Assembly: GCA_902767145.1 (NCBI GenBank)
Contig: CACXGG010000254.1
Coordinates: 1 to 11,375 of the forward strand
Direction: 5' to 3'
Source: Oscillospiraceae bacterium
Lineage (GTDB): Bacteria > Bacillota > Clostridia > Saccharofermentanales > Saccharofermentanaceae
DNA length: 11,375 nt
The translations under genes were made by a program, and so were the position numbers. Shown here one piece after another: positions 8,465 through 11,375 of this stretch (the first letter of the stretch is position 1; each line of letters begins with the position of its first letter). Under the pieces are notes generated by a model. The model did not search any database and was not told the origin of the DNA. It was given only the letters and a program-made list of their open reading frames with translations.

Positions 8465-8497
8465 ATTGGGCACTCTCCGCAATGGAGAATGCCCAAT
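8465..8497 (-). promoter_or_regulatory. Strong stem-loop between rpsR and rplI (attenuator, weak terminator or 5' leader hairpin)
   Basis: A 14-bp inverted repeat with a 5-nt loop (arms 8465-8478 and 8484-8497). The single imperfection, C8473 against A8489, becomes a U-G wobble in the minus-strand transcript, so the RNA stem is continuous. The sequence after it (AATTCAAATTT in the transcript sense) has no real U-tract, so a classic intrinsic terminator is doubtful. It lies just downstream of a candidate promoter and about 25 nt before the rplI ribosome binding site. It could partly terminate rpsF-ssb-rpsR transcripts, protect the processed 5' end of the rplI mRNA, or regulate it. Confidence 0.6.
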
Positions 8498-8498
8498 A

Positions 8499-8527
8499 AT
8501 TATATACTATATACCGCTTCTTTTCCA
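8499..8527 (-). promoter_or_regulatory. Candidate sigma-A promoter for rplI-dnaB-tilS-hpt-ftsH
   Basis: On the minus strand there is a perfect -10 TATAAT (8499-8504), a 17-nt spacer and -35 TGGAAA (8522-8527; 4 of 6 matches to TTGACA). The expected start near 8492 would put the hairpin at the extreme 5' end of the transcript, with its 5' arm slightly shortened. The surrounding sequence is AT-rich, so a chance TATAAT is possible, but the spacing is ideal. Confidence 0.5.
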
Positions 8528-8547
8528 CGCGGATGATCTTATGAAGA

Positions 8548-8817
8548 TCAGTCTGCTACGTAGGGAAGAAGAGCGATCTGACGGGCACGCTTGATAGCTG
8601 TTGTAAGCTCTCTCTGGTGCTTAGCGCATGTGCCTGTCATTCTCTTGGGAAGGATCTTTCCTCTCTCGGAAATGAACTTCCTAAGACGTGTAGTGTCCAT
8701 GAAGTCGATCTGCTCGACCTTCTCAGCACAGAAAGCACATGTCTTCCTGCGGGAACGTCTCTGTCTCATATTGCCGGAGAATTCTCTGCCGGTCTTAGGT
8801 GCTCTGTTCTCAGCCAT
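8548..8817 (-). CDS. rpsR: 30S ribosomal protein S18 (zinc-ribbon form)
   Basis: S18 forms a heterodimer with S6 on the platform of the 30S subunit. The 89-residue product carries the family core [16 protein letters not shown] (48-63) and the C-terminal [13 protein letters not shown]. Unlike Bacillus S18 it has a CxxC pair (C27, C30) and a CxxH (C64, H67), which is the metal-binding 'C+' arrangement. The N-terminus has a ~20-residue basic extension. AAGGAG sits 8 nt before the ATG. It is the third gene of the conserved rpsF-ssb-rpsR operon, 30 nt after ssb. A tiny hairpin (8534-8550) overlaps its stop codon. Confidence 0.97.
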   Translation of the reverse strand: MAENRAPKTGREFSGNMRQRRSRRKTCAFCAEKVEQIDFMDTTRLRKFISERGKILPKRMTGTCAKHQRELTTAIKRARQIALLPYVAD

Positions 8818-8847
8818 AATTAAAACTCCTTAACTGATTAACTGAAA

Positions 8848-9348
8848 TTAAAACTCGAATGGAAGATCAAGTCCGCCGCCCATATCATCATCGTCACTGT
8901 TCATATCAGGAGCGATGGATGTCTTGGGAGCTGTGGGAGCGGTAGCAGCTACAGAACCTTCTGCAGGCTGGGGAGCTGACTGTACAGGTGCACTCTTGGG
9001 TGCTGCTGCGCCGTTTGCTCCGTTACCGTTGCCGGACTCAACGAATTCTGCCTCGTCTACGACTACTTCAGTGACATATCTCTTCTGACCGCTGTTGCTG
9101 TCTTCAAAGCTCCTGGACTGGATGCTTCCCACGATACCGATCCTTGATCCCTTGCGGAAATAGGATCCGATAAAGGAAGCTGTCTGCCTCCATGCCACGC
9201 AGTTAATGAAATCTGCCTGTCTCTGTCCGTTATTGTCCTTGAACCTTCTGTCCACGGCAACCGTAAAGTTGCAGAACGGAACCTGACTGGAAGTATTCTT
9301 AAGCTCGGGGTCCTTCGTTAACCTTCCTACCAACATTACCTTGTTCAT
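8848..9348 (-). CDS. ssb: Single-stranded DNA-binding protein
   Basis: SSB coats single-stranded DNA as a tetramer during replication, recombination and repair, and recruits partners through its acidic C-terminal tip. The 166-residue product has the OB-fold in residues 1-105 (MNKVMLVGRLTKDPEL; ADFINCVAWRQTA; KGSRIGIVGSIQSRSFED). A Gly/Ala/Pro/Gln-rich flexible linker (~106-150) follows, then an acidic tip (SDDDDMGGGLDLPFEF). The usual tip ends in DLPF or DIPF; here two residues (EF) extend it while a Phe still ends the chain. GGAGG lies 6 nt before the ATG. It is flanked by rpsF and rpsR, the typical Gram-positive arrangement that links replication with ribosome synthesis. An upstream LexA box suggests SOS induction. 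Confidence 0.97.
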   Translation of the reverse strand: MNKVMLVGRLTKDPELKNTSSQVPFCNFTVAVDRRFKDNNGQRQADFINCVAWRQTASFIGSYFRKGSRIGIVGSIQSRSFEDSNSGQKRYVTEVVVDEAEFVESGNGNGANGAAAPKSAPVQSAPQPAEGSVAATAPTAPKTSIAPDMNSDDDDMGGGLDLPFEF

Positions 9349-9373
9349 TTTCTTCCTCCGTTAAATGCGGCGA

Positions 9374-9661
9374 TCACTCGCTGACACGGACAGTGAGAAA
9401 ACGAAGAACACCGTCAGTGATCTTGAGCACACGCTCGATCTCCTTGGGGAACTCACTCTCGGCAGTAAAAAGGATCTTAAGGTATACACCTTCCTTCTGA
9501 TCCTGGATCTCGTATGCAAGGTGCTTAGATCCGAGGTTCTCAAGCGCATCTACTGTAGCGCCTGTCTCGATCTTGCTCTTGATCGTCTCGATAAGAGAGT
9601 TAAGAGCCTCCTCGCCGATAGCAGGATTAAGGACAGTTACCAACTGATACTGGTTTGCCAT
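9374..9661 (-). CDS. rpsF: 30S ribosomal protein S6
   Basis: S6 is a ferredoxin-like protein that binds S18 and helix 22-23 of 16S rRNA. The 95-residue product matches the family (MANQYQLVTVLNP at the start; the LGSKHLAYEIQDQKEGVYL segment; LKITDGVLRFLTVRV at the end). A GTG three codons upstream (9668-9670) is in frame, but it overlaps the AGGAGGTG ribosome binding site, so the ATG at 9659-9661 is the true start. It is the first gene of rpsF-ssb-rpsR. The 5' leader holds a hairpin with a CCG bulge that may bind the S6:S18 complex for feedback control. Confidence 0.97.
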   Translation of the reverse strand: MANQYQLVTVLNPAIGEEALNSLIETIKSKIETGATVDALENLGSKHLAYEIQDQKEGVYLKILFTAESEFPKEIERVLKITDGVLRFLTVRVSE

Positions 9662-9667
9662 TATTTT

Positions 9668-9675
9668 CACCTCCT
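9668..9675 (-). promoter_or_regulatory. Ribosome binding site deciding the rpsF start
   Basis: AGGAGGTG lies just upstream of the ATG at 9659-9661, with 8 nt from AGGAGG to the ATG. It contains the alternative GTG, which therefore cannot be the start codon. Confidence 0.9.
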
Positions 9676-9683
9676 CTTGGTCT

Positions 9684-9714
9684 CTTCGGCCCGATATCTG
9701 AAGTACCGGGCAAG
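9684..9714 (-). promoter_or_regulatory. Candidate S6:S18-binding leader motif upstream of rpsF
   Basis: In the minus-strand transcript a hairpin (CCCGGUA / UAUCGGG, 7-nt loop) is followed on its 3' side by an unpaired CCG (9687-9689) and then AAG, which can pair with CUU on the 5' side (9712-9714). A conserved CCG in a bulge flanked by a stem and a hairpin is the known S6:S18 complex-binding motif in rpsF leaders, and it mimics the 16S site. The outer stem is short here, and an alternative fold pairs one C of the CCG in an 8-bp stem. Position (about 20 nt before the start codon) and content fit well. Confidence 0.6.
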
Positions 9715-9753
9715 GATTAAAGTTCTACCGTATAAATAAATACAGCACAGGAG

Positions 9754-9783
9754 AGAATAACACAGCAAAAGCCTTTAAGTCAA
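9754..9783 (-). promoter_or_regulatory. Sigma-A promoter P2 of rpsF-ssb-rpsR
   Basis: -35 TTGACT (9778-9783, 5 of 6 matches), an 18-nt spacer, and -10 TATTCT (9754-9759, 4 of 6) preceded by TGT, an extended -10 element. The transcript would start near 9747, giving a leader of about 85 nt that includes the CCG-bulge hairpin. Confidence 0.65.
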
Positions 9784-9838
9784 GTTGTTCTTACTCTTTC
9801 TTCAATGTTCGCGTCTTCACTAATATTCTTACTCCACT

Positions 9839-9867
9839 ATTTTACATTCAGGGGAAGTATTTGTCCA
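9839..9867 (-). promoter_or_regulatory. Sigma-A promoter P1 of rpsF-ssb-rpsR
   Basis: -35 TGGACA (9862-9867, 5 of 6), a 17-nt spacer, and -10 TAAAAT (9839-9844, 5 of 6). It starts 7 nt downstream of the LexA box and about 95 nt upstream of P2. The expected start is near 9832. Confidence 0.65.
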
Positions 9868-9874
9868 TAGTTTT

Positions 9875-9888
9875 CGAACAAATGTTCA
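9875..9888. promoter_or_regulatory. LexA (DinR) SOS box
   Basis: The plus strand reads CGAACAAATGTTCA, containing the palindrome GAAC-N4-GTTC of Firmicutes LexA boxes. It matches the B. subtilis-type consensus CGAACRNRYGTTYC at 13 of 14 positions. It overlaps the stop codon of the sua5 fusion gene (9886-9888) and is immediately upstream of promoter P1. B. subtilis ssb in the same operon is reported to rise during the SOS response, which fits. Confidence 0.75.
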
Positions 9889-11375
9889 AAGTCTTTCGGC
9901 GCCCAGATCCTTGATGATATAGGGGAATAATATCTCCAGCCAGGCCTTCAGGGCTTTGGCCGTATGGATATATGTCTCCATGTTCTCCCCGGCGGGATCC
10001 GGGATGGAAACGGATACCACTCTTCCCTTCTCGTCCTTGATGACAAGACCCTTGGAGGCTGCATAGGAGGAGATGGAAAATACCTTTCCCTCAGCCTCGG
10101 GGAAGGAGTTCAGTATGTTGAAGGCCTGATCGTCGTGCATGGTTATCACGAGATCGTGGTCATTATATTCAGACGGGCAGGCGCGAAGGCTCCTGTGGTG
10201 GGAAAGATCCATGCCGAAGCACTCCTCCAGGGCATCGCACATCCTCTTATCGGGAAGGTCCCCCTCCATGGCGAAAAGGCCCGCGGAGCCGGCATAGAGC
10301 TCTGCACCCGTGGAAGTATCACCCTCCCTGCAGAAAGGCGCCTCTTTCCTGAGCATATCGGTAAAGATCTTCTCGCAGGCTGCGCTCCTGGCAGTATTCC
10401 TGTCACCAACGAAAAGGACGGATGAAGTGAACACATCCCTGAACATCTCCAGGGGCATCTCGTGCCTCTTCACTTCAGGCTTTGAAGGAAGATCCCCGGA
10501 CTTGCCGGCCGCCTTGGAGAGCCTGTTCATATATGCCTTCTGAAGTCCTTCTCCCGTAAAGCCTGCTGCCAGGATGACATCGGGCTTCTGGATATCCAGA
10601 TGGCGGAGTCCGTCGAAAAGGCAGTGGGAAGCATCGGCGACATTTCCGGACTTTCCGTAGGAATAGAAGTTTATATGTGACAGGAGGATATCATCCCCGG
10701 TCCTTTCAAAGAGTTCCTTTGTCTCATCACCGGCGAAGATGCCGATCCTTGCTGCGGGATTCTTCTCTAAGATCCCGCGGCACTTGAGGATATAGGGAGA
10801 TGCCACGGAGAAAAGCTTCTGCTTCTGCTCATCTGTCATCTCCTTGAGAGGATCTTTCTTCTCCTTTTCCTCATCTTCGGGAGCTTCGGTCTCAGGGATG
10901 AGGATATCGTCCTCAGAAACGTCCTCAGGGAGCATCATGATCTCCACTTCCGCATCGGGAGCATAGTGTCTGTATTTCATTCCGGGAGCCTTGGGAGTCT
11001 CTCCCTCCTTAAGGGTCTCGGATCTCGTATCAGATGAAGCCACTTCATCGATCATGGCCTTGGTGACTGCACCGGGCCTTAAGATCACCGGCTCTTCTCC
11101 CGTGGCATCCACAACTGTGGACTCCAGGCCAACTTCACATTCACCGCCGTCTATGATGGCGAAGATCCTGCCGTCCATATCGTTCAGGACATGAAGAGCT
11201 GACGTGGGAGAAGGGCTTCCGGAGAGGTTTGCGGAAGGAGCCGCAACGGGGCACCCGCAGTATGACAGGAACTTCCTGCATACTTCGTTCCTGGGCATCC
11301 TTATTCCAACTGTATCAAGACCTGCCGTGACCTCGTCGGGGACAGCTGCTGATTTCTTTACAATGACGGTGATGG
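9886..11375 (-). CDS. Threonylcarbamoyl-AMP synthase (Sua5/YwlC) fused to a catalytically degenerate LMW-PTP domain (5' end outside window)
   Basis: The frame stays open to the window edge. 495 residues are visible and roughly the first 100 are missing. The YrdC domain (visible ~1-110) makes threonylcarbamoyl-AMP for tRNA t6A synthesis; it shows PSANLSGSPSPT and ESTVVDATG...ILRPGAVT. The Sua5 linker APGMKYRHYAP (~129-139) leads through a charged insert (~140-185) to the Sua5 domain (~190-290, ending AYMNRLSKAAG). The last ~180 residues are a low-molecular-weight phosphatase fold (GMDLSHHRSL, DLVITM, IPDPAG). Its P-loop reads VGDRNTARS (visible 322-330) where VCxGNxCRS is expected, so the nucleophilic Cys is Gly and the second Cys is Ala. 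Arg, Ser and the acidic DP motif remain. B. subtilis encodes the two proteins separately in one cluster (ywlC, ywlE). The Sua5 role is firm; the C-terminal domain is probably non-catalytic. Confidence 0.9.
   Translation of the reverse strand, partial: ITVIVKKSAAVPDEVTAGLDTVGIRMPRNEVCRKFLSYCGCPVAAPSANLSGSPSPTSALHVLNDMDGRIFAIIDGGECEVGLESTVVDATGEEPVILRPGAVTKAMIDEVASSDTRSETLKEGETPKAPGMKYRHYAPDAEVEIMMLPEDVSEDDILIPETEAPEDEEKEKKDPLKEMTDEQKQKLFSVASPYILKCRGILEKNPAARIGIFAGDETKELFERTGDDILLSHINFYSYGKSGNVADASHCLFDGLRHLDIQKPDVILAAGFTGEGLQKAYMNRLSKAAGKSGDLPSKPEVKRHEMPLEMFRDVFTSSVLFVGDRNTARSAACEKIFTDMLRKEAPFCREGDTSTGAELYAGSAGLFAMEGDLPDKRMCDALEECFGMDLSHHRSLRACPSEYNDHDLVITMHDDQAFNILNSFPEAEGKVFSISSYAASKGLVIKDEKGRVVSVSIPDPAGENMETYIHTAKALKAWLEILFPYIIKDLGAERL

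Noticed and set aside
8426..8482. Longer rplI with 19 extra N-terminal residues
   Set aside because: The upstream ATG is in the loop of the hairpin, has no ribosome binding site and adds a non-family N-terminus. MKVILL with GGAGGTG before it is the proper start.
8465..8497. The rpsR-rplI stem-loop as a standard intrinsic terminator
   Set aside because: The stem is strong but no U-tract follows in the direction of transcription, so I kept it as a general regulatory hairpin.
8534..8550. Small 7-bp hairpin over the rpsR stop codon
   Set aside because: A 3-nt loop with a short AU-rich stem and no T-run; too weak to call a terminator.
9662..9670. GTG start for rpsF three codons upstream
   Set aside because: The GTG is part of the AGGAGGTG ribosome binding site for the ATG at 9659-9661.
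11296..11298. The ATG at 11296-11298 as the true start of the sua5 fusion gene
   Set aside because: The frame continues upstream to the window edge with clear YrdC sequence (ITVIVKKS... TAGLDTVGIR), so the gene is partial and this Met is internal.

Overview
The window is a block of bacterial housekeeping genes, almost all on the minus strand. The protein sequences (Firmicutes-type Sua5, SSB, S6/S18, L9, DnaB, TilS, HPRT and FtsH), the Firmicutes-type LexA box, the strong AGGAGG-like ribosome binding sites and the TTG starts point to a Clostridia member. A Lachnospiraceae-like organism is my best guess. That assignment rests on remembered family resemblance, not on a search.

Reading in the direction of minus-strand transcription (high to low coordinates): (i) 11375-9886 is the 3' part of a gene fusing a Sua5/YwlC threonylcarbamoyl-AMP synthase to a low-molecular-weight protein phosphatase (LMW-PTP) domain whose catalytic cysteine is missing. 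(ii) 9885-9662 is a regulatory region with a near-consensus LexA (SOS) box, two good sigma-A promoters in tandem and a leader hairpin with a CCG bulge that resembles the S6:S18 autoregulatory motif. (iii) 9661-8548 is rpsF-ssb-rpsR (S6, single-stranded DNA binding protein, zinc-ribbon S18). (iv) 8547-8426 is a short intergenic region with a strong inverted repeat and a candidate promoter. (v) 8425-2287 is rplI-dnaB-tilS-hpt-ftsH, five genes separated by only 1, 3, 2 and 1 nt. (vi) 2260-317 is a large polytopic membrane protein, probably a GT-C-type glycosyltransferase. A convergent plus-strand gene, the 3' end of a polar amino-acid ABC transporter ATPase, occupies 2-310.

The minus-strand genes join two gene clusters that are conserved in Firmicutes: rpsF-ssb-rpsR / rplI-dnaB (replication and ribosome) and tilS-hpt-ftsH (tRNA-Ile2 lysidine, purine salvage, membrane proteolysis). 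The gdpP (yybT) gene that often sits upstream of rplI is absent here. No stretch over 300 nt lacks a gene. The largest non-coding gaps are 9662-9885 and 8426-8547, and both carry regulatory signals. I see no tRNA, rRNA, CRISPR array or mobile element.

The region is mainly core genome. I do not see a new defence or mobile system. The points most worth following are the Sua5-pseudophosphatase fusion, the SOS box and dual promoter before rpsF-ssb-rpsR, the promoter/hairpin between rpsR and rplI, and a Phe-to-Leu change in the FtsH pore loop.
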